This document shows positions 12,487 through 25,224 of a stretch of DNA of 64,000 nt, one piece after another. The notes under the pieces were generated by a model, which had not been told where the DNA came from, did no database searches, and saw only the letters and a program-made list of their open reading frames with translations. The translations under genes and the position numbers were made by a program. The first letter of the stretch is position 1, and every line of letters starts with the position of its first letter. Source of the stretch: Annona cherimola (Eukaryota > Streptophyta > Magnoliopsida > Magnoliales > Annonaceae); NCBI GenBank assembly GCA_030490835.1, contig CM059973.1, positions 82,041,221 through 82,105,220 on the forward strand. The letters run 5' to 3'.

Positions 12487-12692
12487 TTTTTATCTTTCCT
12501 GTTTCTTTTTCAATTTTTTGCACCGGTGAATGAAAATTGTAACTGGCACTGTTCCAGCACCCTTCATGTTCTTGCCAGAATCAGATTTTTCAGCTTTTTT
12601 GTTTCTTTTTTTGAATTTTTTGCACTGTTAAATGAAAATAATAACTGGCACTGTTATAGCATCCTCCATGTTCTTGCCAGAATTCTATTTAT
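12487..12692 (+). repeat. Tandem duplication of a ~105-bp unit
   Basis: Two adjacent copies share the order TTTCTTTTT, then TTTTTTGCAC, then AATGAAAAT, AACTGGCACTGTT, and finally CATGTTCTTGCCAGAAT. The first copy spans about 12487-12586 and the second about 12587-12692. No coding role is apparent. Confidence 0.8.
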
Positions 12693-13344
12693 GTGCAGCC
12701 CAATGGCATTTGGTCCAAGTTGTTCAGCAGTATGTGATGCTCGGGTTATCCACATTTGGGCTCCATTTTATGGATTCATGGCCATTTGTCTAATCCGGAC
12801 TTCGCTGAAAATACCAAGATTGCTTTTTGAAAAATGGTTTTGTGTTGATTATATTTGGTGGTTGTGGGCTTATGGCAAGGAAGTCATTTAGACTGGTCAT
12901 CGGGCTGAAATAGGTTGCAACAAAATATTCTCATGACTCTTGGACTCGTGGCTCTAGGGGACAGAAGTGGCGTGTAGACGGGCCATAATAAGCGAATACG
13001 TTTTTTTTTGTTTGATTGGGGCAGATCAGAAACCAATGTATTTTTCCATTGCCAGCCAACACGTTTTACATGCCCGTCTGTGGTCTGTTGAAATCTGATC
13101 GGTAGGATGTTTTGAATAACCAGCGTGGCGGAAAGGCAACGGATGATTAGTTGTCTATCTACGATGAGAGAGAGAGAGAGAGTCCTGTTCAAGATTAGAT
13201 GGCCGATGGTTGGGGTGCCTCATGTAATCGTGGAGGAGAGAGAGTTAGGGACCAGCCATCGTGGGGTTGCAGCTCAGCCAGGGTATGTGAAGCGCCACGG
13301 ACGGACGGACGGACGGACGCAAACAAACAGGGAATCAAAACAGC

Positions 13345-14720
13345 TGGTGTGATAAGCGTGCGGGTATTTTGTATTTTAAACCCTTTTAACTTTGCCATTT
13401 TACATTTTAAACTCCGAACTTTTGCTGTTTGCGTTATAAACTCTGAAAATTTTATTACTTTGCATTTTAAACCTTGGATAGTTACGACATTTAAAAATGA
13501 GTTATGATATTGTGAAGCCGGCTTCACGGAAGCTTCTATGAAGCCAGTCCAAAAACCTATTTAAAAATATTTTTTTTTGATTTTTTTTTCATGGGTAAGT
13601 AAATCTAGATGTGTTAAACCTATAAACCAAGTTTTACCATTTTTGGATGCTTTTAAGTATTTTTTTTTTATTTTTAAACACAGTGGCATTTCCGTAATTT
13701 TCTGATCTCAGAAAATTACGGAAATGCCACTGTGTTTAAAAATCAAAAAGAAATACTTAAAAGCATCCAAAAATGGTAAAACTTGGTTTATAGGTTTAAC
13801 ACACCTAGATTTACTTACTCATGAAAAAAAAAATCAAATTTTTTATTTTTAAATAGGTTTTTGGACTGGCTTCATAGAAGCTTCCGTGAAGCCGGCTTCA
13901 CAAGATCATAACTCTTTAAAAATACTGTTAAGTTGTGTGAAATGTCATAATTAACCTCTTATGTTGAAAATCGAAAATGCGAACTAGAACGACTATGGAA
14001 TGAGAATATATATATGCTTAAATAGGCTAAAAAGTAACTTAAAAATATTTATTAGCCTATTAATTTAATTCGGAAAAATTTATAAAATAATTTAATGGGA
14101 TAAATCATACACATATACATGAGTATATTTTGAGATAACATAAATTGAATCAAAGCAAAACTAATTCATCAGGGCTTGAAAATTCAATTGAGAATATTAA
14201 TGAGTCTATTATAATTATCTTTGAGAAAATTGCATGTTGGTATGATGTTTTTAAATTGCATGGACAATGTTGCATGTGCACCAAATACTGTGCACCACCG
14301 GAGAAGTTGATTCGGCGTTCCACCGTCTTCCCCAAACTCCCATCTATGATTGCCGCGACTGGTTCCCCCTAAATCCTAAAGCCAACAGTGATTTTCCACT
14401 AATAATCAAGCAGCCTGCGTCCAACTCACCAACTGCAGCAATGACCCACAGCAAATGGCAGCTCATCGGCATGGCAGCCATAGATGCTGAACCACCAAGC
14501 ACCACAGTGGCCTTGAACCCTCTCCCAGCCACCATATTAAAACCACACGCTAATCAGTAATCACATCCATCATCTCCCCCCATTCCGGAGATCATTACAA
14601 GGGAGAGTTTAAAGTGCAAAGGAACAAAGCTATCAGGGTTTAAAATATAAATGGCCAAACTTCGGATCTTAAAATGTAAATAGGCAAAGTTGGAGGGTTT
14701 AAAATGCAAATGATCCTAAA
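13345..14720. mobile_element. Probable long-TIR element with a captured fragment and a nested foldback
   Basis: About 130 bp at the left (13345-13490) and right (14600-14720) are inverted copies built from short units such as TTTGCATTTTAAACC and AACTTTGCC. Between them sit the Mutator-like foldback (13499-13914) and a GC-richer stretch (about 14260-14580). The latter has open frames on both strands, including a minus-strand frame with NMVAGRGFKATVVLGGSASM, whose source I do not recognise. Exact ends and target duplication were not found. Confidence 0.5.
13499..13914. mobile_element. Mutator-like foldback element, two 207-bp arms
   Basis: Left arm 13499-13705 and right arm 13708-13914 are inverted copies of equal length, differing at only about ten positions and separated by 2 nt. 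The element is flanked by TTTAAAAAT at 13490-13498 and 13915-13923, a perfect 9-bp duplication as expected of Mutator-like transposition. Near each end is the 16-bp perfect palindrome GTGAAGCCGGCTTCAC. It encodes no protein. A transcript across it would fold into a hairpin of about 200 bp. Confidence 0.9.
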
Positions 14721-14867
14721 CGTGCCCCGGGTGTGTCCGTGCGTTTCCCGTTGGGTGGTTTAATTTTTGTTGTCCGTCACGCCTAATGAACGAGAAAACC
14801 ACTCCGACGGAGACCCACCGAGGAAAGGTGGCTGTATTACACGCTCCGACGTCTCCGCCCAGACACG

Positions 14868-17800
14868 ATGCAAGCTCTTGCCTCCCACTCCCGTGTCGGT
14901 GTTGCCATCCCCATTCCTTGTTCGACCCACGGCAGCATCTCCTTACCGAATTCCCACCATCATCCCACCACAATCTGTCCTCCGCTCGTTGCGCCTGCGG
15001 AGCGATGGAAGGCGCTCGCGTCGCCACGTCTCCGATTGCTTCCCATAAGAAGCATGCAACCGGGGTTGGATTTCCAAGCCGGCAAAGGGTATGCTTGATG
15101 AAATAGGTCGCCTCTCTCTCTCTCTCTCTCTCAAAAATGAATTGATTTTGAAAAATCTGATTGTACGCCACACTGCACATTGCTCTAGTCCTTTGCTTGT
15201 GATTGCAGTAATTGAACAGGACCTCGTTCCTTGTTTAATGGATTTTCTTTTGTTGCTCCGACTGCCACTCTGTATAATTCTAGTTTCCTCTCTTTCTCTC
15301 TCTATTGATTGAATTTTTATCTTTTATTACCTGTCAATTGCTAGGATGAAAGAATTCCTCGAAGTGGAACTTAAAGTCCGGGACTATGAACTTGATCAGT
15401 ATGGTGTTGTCAATAATGCTGTCTATGCAAGCTATTGCCAGCATGGTAGGTATTTTGTCTATAACCTGACTTGGTCTCTGGTTAATGTGCCAGTGGAAAG
15501 TGATGAATGTACTTCTTTTCTCGTCAAATGGCCCCCGTTTGTTTTGTTTTTGTTTTTGTTTTGTTTTTTAGCTCGGTAGTTTTCTGCATTGGGGAACTTC
15601 ATATCTCATATTCAGTATATTTTGATATGTTCTGGCTCTAAATAGTTGATTGAAAGTTTGCCTGACTGTGCACTTCAATTGATGTCATTTCATCAATCAA
15701 AACATCAAATAAAGTTTGGAAAGATCGTGACATTTTAGTTTGGATCGGTGCTTGCAGTTTGGCGTAAAGGAGTAATTCCGCCCACTTGGAAAAAAAGAGA
15801 TTTCTTTTAATTTCTGAGAAATTATCAATAATTTTCCTAACTATTTCGATATAATAAAAATTGAAAGTATAAACAGTATTTTCTTCAAAAAAAATTTAGA
15901 ATAAATTATGATAAATGTGAATGCACATTTAGCATAAAATATCAATTCAAATGTAAAAAAATGTCAATATTGGAAGTATATCAATGTCATATATACTGAT
16001 AACGATAGTTTCTAATATATTTTCAAAAACTTTTAGAAGTCATTTTGAAATATGAAAAGTATATAATGGAACATGTAAATATCACAATTTTGTTAGAACA
16101 GTCAATATTATAGAAAAAATGAAAAGAATTTTCTGTAACTCTTCGGACAAGGTGATACCTAATCACGGCCTAGAAAAACCTCCCATAAGCAAGGAAAAGG
16201 AGATGAAGTGCTAGTGTTTTCATCTATAGACTTGTAGGATTTCTAAAGTTTTGTGCTTTTATATTTAGAAAGCAACCAAGCATCACAGGATTTTGAAATT
16301 TCAGGGTTTTGAAACCCAAAACTCGTTTTTGATGAAATGCTATGAGTTAGAGCCAGTGGACATCAAGATGGAAGGGATTGCAAATAGGTTTTGGATAATT
16401 TTTATGAGATTGAAATAGAAAAAATGATTTAAAATGACTTGATTCAAAGTTTTCAGCAATTTCTTCTTTATGTTGAATTTTTGAGGGATATATGAGCAAA
16501 ATCTCAACAGTGGGAAGAAATTATCAAAAATTTCTGGACTTCTTCGACATTTTCTTCGCTGCAGGATGGAATCAAGTTTTGGCAAAAATTTTGCCCAGAA
16601 TTTCAAAATGGCAAACAATGGTTTGGATCGTCATTGAGAATGTACTTAGTGTTTGTTCTATAGGATTTCTTCCTCATCAAAAGATCAACTCATTTTTGAG
16701 CTCAGGGTTAATGGAGATATGTGATGCTTTGGTAATTTAGTGTCATCTGCCATCCAACTTCCTGAATGCCAGGGTGGTATGTCCAAGTTATTGACACATT
16801 GTTATGTCCATTTAAGCTCTGTCCTGCTCGCAGCCTCCTGCTATTGTCTGATTGATATTTACTTGACCTCTTTCACCATTTGTATGAATGGAGATACAAC
16901 AAATATACCTGTTCCTTTATTCAAAACATAAGGAAACTGTGTCAGTAGAGGCTAGTTGTCATAGATATTCAGTCATCCTTTTGCCAGGAACACATCTTGT
17001 AGCTTCTTCTTCTTTTTTCCCCCATTTGAACATCCCATAACAGGACCACCCAATCCATGGCTCAGCTTACTAATACTTAGCTCCACCAATAAAAGCAATT
17101 ATGTTTCCTTCATTGATTGGGTCATTTAAGCTCAACTACATAAAGTTTCCTCTCATTGTACTTCCTAACTGAAGATTGGGTTTTGTCCATCTGCATCTAA
17201 AATTATATCAAAAGTGGTTTCTTCGTTTCATCAGGTCGTCATGAGCTCTTTGAAAGGATGGGAGTGAGTCCAGATGGAATTGCCCGCAGAGGCTACTCAC
17301 TTGCAATAACAGAGCTCTCTCTCAAATATCTTGCTCCTTTGCGGGTATTTTTATTTTTATCTCAATGTCCAAATATGTTTATTTCAAGCTGTGCTTAAGA
17401 TTGGCTGTATTGGTATGTTTTGATGTACAATATAGGCACAATTAGTTGGATGAATATTGGCAGGGGGCTTATTGGCCCCTGGCAAACATACATGATTAGG
17501 GCATATTATATCGGTATTAGACCATTTTTTAACACAAAAGCTATAGAAGAGTATCTAAAGAACAGCGAATTTTTTTTAATATCTAAAAAAACAGTGAATT
17601 TTTTTTAAGTCAAGAACAGTGAAAAATTAAGAATATTATTTTTTATATATAGTTGCATATGAGTTAGCAGATACACATACAACATGAATGAAATAGGGCA
17701 TTTTTCAGTTGTCATTCAATTCACCTCATATCCGGAAGTCCAAATGTGTTTAATTCAAGCTGCACACAAGAATAGTTATAGTGGTATGTTTGGAGGTACA

Positions 17801-19691
17801 ATGGAGGCACGATTAGTTGGATGAATATTGATATCAGGGGGCTTATAGGTCCCTGCCAAACATATGCAGTTAGGGTGTATCATATCAGTATCATACCATT
17901 TTTTTAACCAAAAACTATGAAGAAATATCTAAAGAATAGTGAAATACTGAAATGTAAGAATACTATTTTTTACATATAGTTGCATATGAGTCCATTCTCT
18001 TGTAGCAGATACACACACAAAATGAATGAAAATAGGGCATTTTTCAGTTGTCATTTGAGACACCCTCTTATTCTGTATCAAACACGGCCAATACCTATCT
18101 GATACAATATTCGCACCAATTCTCAAAAAAACATAAATTTGTATTCAAAACTATCTTGGATCACATTGGGGGAACTTGAAGAAAAATAATTGTAGTGAAG
18201 CAGTCAGAGAATAGTCTTTTCTTTTTTGTAGAATGATAGGATTGCTAATGTAATATAGGTTATAATGTGAGCAAGGTTATCTGGGGATGGCAAATGTTGG
18301 ATTAAATGGAGGCTTTGTAAATATCCTAAGAACACATATTCATATGAAAGGAAAGGTGCATACGGGATATCCAAACATCATTTATTTATTCTTCAGTTCA
18401 GATCCATGTTCCGTTTTTGGATTTTTCAGAATTAATCCAATAACATATGGTTCCATTATGTATATGGGATGGTGGATTAGTCTGATTTCAGTATGCCTTT
18501 GCTCAGTCTAAGACAACCTAGACTCACTCTTTTTTTTTTCTTTTTTTTTCTCCCTTTAAACCCAATCTTTGTAAAATCATGTCTTAGTCACCTGTTGCCT
18601 TGATTCTTTGATTGTAGGGAATTTAAGGATGCATCCAGTTCATGCTCCAAGCAAGTGTCCATATTAGGTCCAGAAAATTGAACTTAAAAGATATGAAATC
18701 AACTGCAGGTCTTTTTTCCTACCTGGCCTGATCTGTCTGGTGATACGAATGTCAACTTGATCTGTCCAATTTGCACCCAAGTATGTTGCTTGCCCGATTT
18801 TGTTAATTAGTTTCCCATGAGGGACTCCTTGTAGTCTATGTCAGTATTCTTTAATAATGATAATTTCAGTCTCATTTAGGCAGGGAATAGATAATAATAA
18901 TTTCATGATGAGCTACAACTTGATTCTCTGATAATTTTGTAGGCAACGGTTACATAATTTGTTTCATATGTCATTCAACGAGAATGTTTGTTGGTTGTGA
19001 CTCAACATGCTCATTGCCATGAACTAAAAGGAATCACAGTGACACTGGTATTCTAAATTGTTCTCTCCTTCCATGTACTGAAATGTTTATGCTGTAAGGT
19101 CTGTTCGATAGGTGAGGTCCACCTGGTATTCATTTTAATCATGGTGATGCTACCTTCATATGATCTGCATTTCAGTTTAAGAAAAAAAAAATTGAACATA
19201 CTCACTATACTTTTTAGCACTTACGCTCTTCTCATCAACCTCACAATCAGCCGAGCCCCCAGTTTGGGCCATGGTCAGTAGATGAACAAATTATCAACTA
19301 CACCTGAGAAGGTAGCAATCTTTTTTTTTTTTTTTTTCCTTTCTTTTTTCGGGTAACTTCATTTATCTACGCTCTGTCCCCATAATGCTTTGTTGTTGGC
19401 AGAGCGGTGATCGGTTTGTTGTGAAGGTGAGAATCTCTGGATCCTCTGCAGTCCGCCTGTTCTTTGAGCATCTCATCTTGAAGCTACCAAATCTGGAGGT
19501 TTTGATCTTCTCCGCCATCTAATTTCACAATCATTTGTCTCCTGTTTGATGTCTTCTGCTCTTGCATTTTTCAGCCCATTTTAGAAGCAAAGGCAACGGG
19601 TGTGTGCCTCGACAAGGAGTATCGGCCCATGCGCATTCCACCTGATATCAGATCAAAATTATTTCAGTTTCTTCGATCTGAGGCTGACTGA
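14868..19691 (+). CDS. Acyl-lipid thioesterase, plastid type (214 aa)
   Basis: Exons 14868-15088, 15345-15445, 17235-17344, 19403-19498 and 19575-19691, all frame-consistent. The protein starts with a basic, Ser/Pro-rich leader of about 65 residues that fits a chloroplast transit peptide, followed by one hotdog domain. The catalytic region [20 protein letters not shown] contains the Asp and the Asn-Asn pair typical of the 4-hydroxybenzoyl-CoA thioesterase group. It matches the Arabidopsis ALT family, which releases fatty acids or beta-keto fatty acids from acyl-ACP in plastids. Length is as expected for that family. The 1.8-kb second and 2.1-kb third introns hold repeats. The transit-peptide exon is the least certain part, but its donor phase fits exon 2. 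Confidence 0.92.
17364..18060 (+). repeat. Tandem duplication of a ~365-bp unit within a thioesterase intron
   Basis: The order 'GTCCAAAT.TGTTTA.TTCAAGCTG', 'TTAGTTGGATGAATATTG', 'AGGGGGCTTAT', 'ATATCTAAAGAA.AG' and 'AGGGCATTTTTCAGTTGTCAT' occurs twice, starting at about 17364 and 17736. The copies have diverged by small changes and indels. It lies in the third intron. Confidence 0.85.
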
Positions 19692-20660
19692 TCTTTTGAA
19701 GGGCGAGCTTTCGACAGTCCCACCAGCAAAGAAGGTCCCCGATGGCTGCAGTAGCCTTGAGTGTGTTCGGACAGATAAGGGACTGGGAAGCTGCTGCTGC
19801 TGCTTTTCCTAATGAATATGATATTTATTTACTGTAGTCAATTAACCTTTTTCAGGGTTAAATTTTTTTCTTTTTTGTCATTCTCAGAAAACAATTCATT
19901 TTATAAACAAATTTTATCAATTTTAATCTAAATTTAAAGCACATTGTTAATTTTATCTGTTCGGTTCTAAGCTTCTTTCTTTCTTTCTTTTTTAAACGAT
20001 TTTTCTGTTAGAAAAATAAAATCCCTTCCACGTTGAACAACATCGTTGGGATTTGGGAATGAGAAGAAATTTTAGAAAGTAAGAGAACAATGTTATATGA
20101 TAGTATATAGAAAATAAAAATAATAATAATTGGAAGGCTGAAATAATAATAGAAAGTATGCTAGTTGAATAGTTTTTTTTTTTTTTTGATGGGTTGCTAG
20201 TTGAATAGTTAAGATGCCTTTCATAGGAAAAGTGTTTTTCCCGCGACCCGTAGCCATGTGATGATGTTTCTTCGGAGCTCAACATGCTCATCGGAGGCGG
20301 CGGAGTGGAACAAAAAATATGTATTCAGGGGCTCATGCGGTGCGTATAATAAACTCATCTAGCCGCCAGACTTATTGTTCTTATTTCTTTTAATTTATTC
20401 ACATATATGTGCTACTGTCTATTAATCACTTCAACTCTTGCTACTGGTGAAATATTATAACTTTGAATTTTTTAATTTTTTTGGAAAAAAAGCTACTGAT
20501 TCAAGCGTTTATTTTTTTTAATGGAGTATAATTCATATTGCATTCAAAGTTCTAAGACAATTCTAACAATATTTTCAAAAGGAGACAATAAGCTCCCAAA
20601 TATTAACGGAAAAGATAACCAGCTCCCAACCAAATAAGGAAAATGACACCCGTGCCCCCA
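19692..20660. other. 3' flank of the thioesterase gene
   Basis: After the stop codon the sequence is AT-rich with T-runs and no supportable coding frame. It probably contains the 3' UTR and poly-A site, though no single clear signal could be chosen. Confidence 0.4.
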
Positions 20661-20670
20661 CAAATATTTA

Positions 20671-20950
20671 AGGTGTGTTTGGTAATGAATAAAACTTTTG
20701 ATGAAAGTTTTGAGGAGTAAAAGTTGTCAAATTATGTGATATGATAGGGGTAATGATAAGTAGTAAAGATGATAAAGTTAAAATAGATAGGTTAGTTGTG
20801 TGGATAGTTGTGTAGAAATGATTGAAAAGTAGGGTAGTTGTATAGGAAAATGTGAAAAAATAATTAAAAAATATGATAGTGATAAAAAGTGAAAAGTTTT
20901 AGATGGAAAAGTTTTAAGTTGACATTTTTTATGGATTGCCAAACGCACCC
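20671..20950. mobile_element. Tourist-like MITE with TTA duplication
   Basis: Ends AGGTGTGTTTGGTAATG and CCAAACGCACCC, flanked by TTA at 20668-20670 and 20951-20953. The inner wording 'ttagttgtg.ggatagttgtgtagaaatgattgaaaagta' is the reverse complement of the element at 1635-1914. Confidence 0.75.
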
Positions 20951-21744
20951 TTAGTTCGAAATCCCCGCCAGTAATTCGAAGACGCGCCGGTACCCGGCGA
21001 CCAAACGAGCGGCGATTCAAGCGTTTATTAAAAGAAGAAGGAAAAATGCTGAGCGCTGTTAGCGCGGTATATGTGGGCCCGTATTTTCGGGCGGGCTTTA
21101 ATATAAATTTAATGCGGAGGACGGACTGCGTCGTAGCCGTACACAATTATGCATGTAACTTGAAATTTATTATTATTATTTTTAAAAAAAACAGAAGGTA
21201 ATAAAAATGGCCAGAAATTTCTGCCGACAGGCATCACATCAGACAATAATCTCGATGCTGCTGTAGATGCGCCATGTCTCTAGGATACGTAAAGTGGAGG
21301 CACTGTCGGTCCTCTGGGTGACTCTTCTGGCAGGTGAGCCATTTGTTAAAATGCTGTACTTTTGGAGCCGGCTTTATGGTGCGTGTTTCACGTGATGGCC
21401 CGATCTGTGGGGTTAAACTAGGGTGCCCTGCGATTGCACCCTAACTAAGGGTCACTGTAAATAAAATGAGGCCTACACTGCTGATGAAATCAAAATTCAG
21501 CCGTTCACATAGTTTAGAATTATTTATTTTATCATGTTATCAAAAATCAGTTTAACCTGAAACTTGGGTGGGCCACATTTGCATGAAAGTATATATAAGG
21601 TGAAACACTTGAGTACATTTCTAGGTGCATTAAAATTTATAACGAATATTTATCCACGTTGTAATATTGTTTTAAACGGTTTAGATGTTCAATTAACAAC
21701 TTTAAGATTAATATATAAATCAAATAATTATGCTACAGAAATGT

Positions 21745-22310
21745 TTGACATTTAATACAACTTTTTTCAAAAGGGAAAAAAAGTTTTTTTTTTATCGGTG
21801 GGAAAAAGTTGTTGAAAGAAGGGAAGTGAGGTGATATGATAGAGGTAATAATAATGAGTAAAAAGAAAAAGTTAAAATAAATAATTGAAAAGTATAGTAG
21901 TTATATAGAAAGACGTGAAGAAATAATTAAAAAATACGGTAGTTATGAAAAGTAAAAAGTTTTAGATTAATAAGTTTCATGGAATGCTAAACAGACCTTA
22001 TATTGATTTTATATTTTTTTAAACATGACCTATGAAAACATTTGATTTGGGGAGTGTTTGTTAATACATTAAACTTTTTAAATTAAAACTTTTCATTATG
22101 TACAATTACCTTTTTTTAATTATTTATTCAGTTCTTCATATACAACTTTCCTACTTTTCAATTATTTTTACACTATTCATACATCTAACTTATCTATTTT
22201 AACTCTTTTTTTTATTCCTTATTATTATCCATATTATATCACATTACTTTCTTACATTTTAAAAATTTTTATACTAAAAAATTTTATCGCTTCTCAAACA
22301 CAACCTTTGA
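21745..22310. mobile_element. Two degraded Tourist-like MITE copies
   Basis: About 21780-21997 lacks a clear left end but carries the inner text of the family. About 22050-22310 starts with GGGAGTGTTTGTTAAT and ends with CTCAAACACAACC. Both have lost clean duplications. Confidence 0.45.
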
Positions 22311-23377
22311 TTAAACTTATTTAATTACATCATTGGAAACCACACTCCTTTTAGTGTTCGAAATCTAGATCACAGTTGCTTGAGCTGGGATGTGAAACCA
22401 ACTAGGTTACGTTCAAGTTCACGATTTTGTCAAACTTGATATCCTTGTTAAATAAATAAATAATAATAATAAATGCGATGATTGAAGTGCATTTCCATTT
22501 CATTAAGATGTGGGCCTCAATTTTATTTTTATTTTTTTTAAAGTGAGAGATCAAGGTCATAGTGTATTATGTTGCGGTTCATTATGATTAAATAAGGCCC
22601 ACACTTTCGAAATCATAGTAAACCGCAACAGGGTGCAGTAGATCCATGATCTCTAACTTTAATTCTTTTAGGCTTTTTCCAGAAAGACAGCACTATATGC
22701 ACGTGCCACCTGTATTGATTTTGATCGGATATGTTGATTTGAAATCTGACTCGTGAATTAGAGATCTTAAAATCTGGATTGAAAATGTGGAGAGTTTGGT
22801 TTACTTGATTACCAAAAAAATAAAATAAAATTTGCGCGCCTGTATTTACCTCTGCCATATGATTTTTTTTGATTTGGTGTATATGTTATATCAATCTCAA
22901 CATCTATTACAATTAATCTCTTAAGATATTCTTACAATTTTTATATTTTTTTTAAAAGAGACACATAACACACTTTCATTTATCAAGCTAGGGTTTTAGT
23001 TCCTTTAACTATGTGTATTTACTTTCTAGCTCATGAATTTTACATATTTTCTATTTAGACCCCATAATTTTTCCATATTTACTTTTTAGACCCCGTTGCC
23101 AAAATAGCTAGTTAATGACTGTTATTTGTAAATGAAAAATTTTAAATGCCCTTATGACTTAGTTGAGTTGAGTCGACTTATGAACATGAGTCGAATTAAA
23201 CTTGTTAACAGTGTCATTTTTCATGCGGGTTGAGCCAACTCATTACATGAGTCAACTACTTTAAGGGCAATATTGTCATTAAAGTTTTTTTTACAGCTAC
23301 TAACAAATTTTTCATTCATTTATTGACATACATCAATGATAGGGTTTAAAATGCGAATAAGATAAATTTACAAGGTT

Positions 23378-23396
23378 AGAAAGATACGTATAATTA
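23378..23396 (+). repeat. Left target-site duplication of the RTE LINE
   Basis: AGAAAGATACGTATAATTA, repeated without change at 25225-25243. The pair brackets the LINE and fixes its ends. Confidence 0.9.
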
Positions 23397-25224
23397 AGAG
23401 AAAATAAGGGCAAAGATTAGGAACTAGACAAGGTGAAAAAGATATGACAGATTAGGAACTATATGACATATTAGGAACTAGACAAGGTGAAAAAGATATT
23501 TTTAAGTTGGCTAAATTAAGAGAAAATAAGGGCAAAGATTTAACACATGTTAGATGTATTAAAAGTGAGGACCAAAGAGTTCTAGTCAAAGATGATAATA
23601 TTAAGGAAAGATGGAAAACTTATTTTTATAGTTTACTAAATGATACCCCACACGAACAATTAACATTAGATGTTAGTCTAAATAGGGAAGAAAATAGGAA
23701 TATCAGTTATTTCACAAAAATTCGAATATCTGAAGTAAAGGAAGCTCTAAGGAAAATGAAAACAGGAAAAGCTTTAGGCCCAGATAATATACCAATTGAG
23801 ACATGGAAGTGCATGGGAGATGTAGGTGCAACATGGTTAACAAATCTTTTTAACAAGATTATAAAAACGAAGTTAATGCCAAGTGAATGGAGGAAAAGCA
23901 TTATAGTTCCAATTTATAAAAATAAGGGAGATATTCAAAATTGTGCAAATTATCGTGGAATAAAATTAATGAGTCATACTATGAAATTGTGGGAAAGAGT
24001 AATTGAACATAGACTAAGACGAGAAACTAATATATCTGAAAATCAATTTGGTTTTATGCCAGGAAGATCAACTATTGAAGCTATTTTCTTACTTAGACAA
24101 CTATTTGAAAAGTATAGGGAGAAGAAAAAGAACTTATACATGATTTTTATTGATTTAGAAAAAGCTTATGATCGAGTACCAAGAAAGTTAATATGTCAAG
24201 TGATGAGGAAAAAAGGAATTAATGACAGATACATTGATATTATTAAAGATATGTATGAGGGGGCTGTTACAAATGTGAGAACCATTAGTGGAGATACTAA
24301 TGTCTTCCCAGTTAAAATAGGTTTACATCAAGGCTCAGCCTTGAGTCCTTACCTTTTTACCTTAGTAATAGATGAAATTACTAGACATCTCTAAGAAGAA
24401 GTACCTTGGTGTATGTTATTTGCAGATGACATTGTTCTAATAGATGAAAATAAAGAAGGACTAAATTTAAAATTGAATAGGTGGGTAGATGCTCTAGAAT
24501 CTAATGGTTTTAGAATTAGTCGCACAAAAACTGAATATATGAAATGCAATTTTAATAATAGTGAGAACCCGGATGATGAACCAATTAAGATTTTAGATCA
24601 AACAGTAACAAAAACTAATCACTTTCGGTACTTAGGATCAATAGTTCAAGAGAACGGGGAAATCGAGAAAGATATAATACATAGAATTCAAGCAGGATGG
24701 AAGAAATGGAGAAGTGCGTCAGGAATTTTATGTGACCGTCGAGTTCCAGTCAAATTAAAAGGAAAATTTTATAAGACTGCGATTAGACCTGCTATGCTTT
24801 ATGGGGCAGAATGTTGGGCAGTTAAAGAGCAACATATACAAAAAATGAGCGTAGCGGAAATGAGAATGTTAAGGTGGATGAGTGGTAAAACAAGAAAAGA
24901 TAAAATTAGGAATGAATTAATTCGAAAAAACTTAAAAGTGAGACCAATTAATGATAAAATGAGAGAAAATAGATTAAGATGGTTTGGTCATGTTAAAAGG
25001 AGGCCTGAAGTAGCACCGGTTAGGAAAACAGAGTTTATCCAAGTAGAAGGTGGTAGAAGAATGAGAGGAAGACCCAAAAAAACATGGATGGAAGTAATTA
25101 AACAAGATTTAAAAATATTACATATTACTGAAAATTTAGTCTTAAATCGCCAAGAATGGCGTAACAGAATTCATGCAGCCGACCCCACATAGGTGGGAAA
25201 TGGCTTATGATGATGATGATGATG
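23397..25224 (+). mobile_element. RTE-type LINE, 5'-truncated, nearly intact reverse transcriptase
   Basis: One reading frame from 23507 to 25192 encodes reverse transcriptase and the C-terminal tail, interrupted only by a TAA at 24392-24394. Visible motifs are FIDLEKAYDRVPR (palm motif A), GLHQGSALSPYLF, LFADDIVLI (catalytic Asp-Asp) and a basic RRMRGRPKKTW segment near the end. The N-terminal endonuclease is missing. The 3' end has the TGATGATGATGA-type simple tail that RTE elements carry. A perfect 19-bp duplication flanks it. The first ~120 bp are scrambled: AGGAACTAGACAAGGTGAAA occurs twice and AGAGAAAATAAGGGCAAAG twice. Confidence 0.92.
23507..25192 (+). pseudogene. Reverse transcriptase of the RTE LINE, one nonsense codon
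   Basis: The frame upstream of the TAA (295 codons) and downstream of it (259 codons from the next Met) is the same frame, so a single base change probably created the stop. At that place related elements have a Gln codon, and CAA to TAA is a likely C-to-T change. The downstream part holds the FADD active site, so the present product would lack catalytic activity. Codon use is AT-rich, like its surroundings. The product would act in cis on its own RNA at the nick in target DNA. Confidence 0.88.

Noticed and set aside
14267..14560. Open frames on both strands
   Set aside because: They lie inside a probable long-TIR element; treated as cargo rather than a gene.
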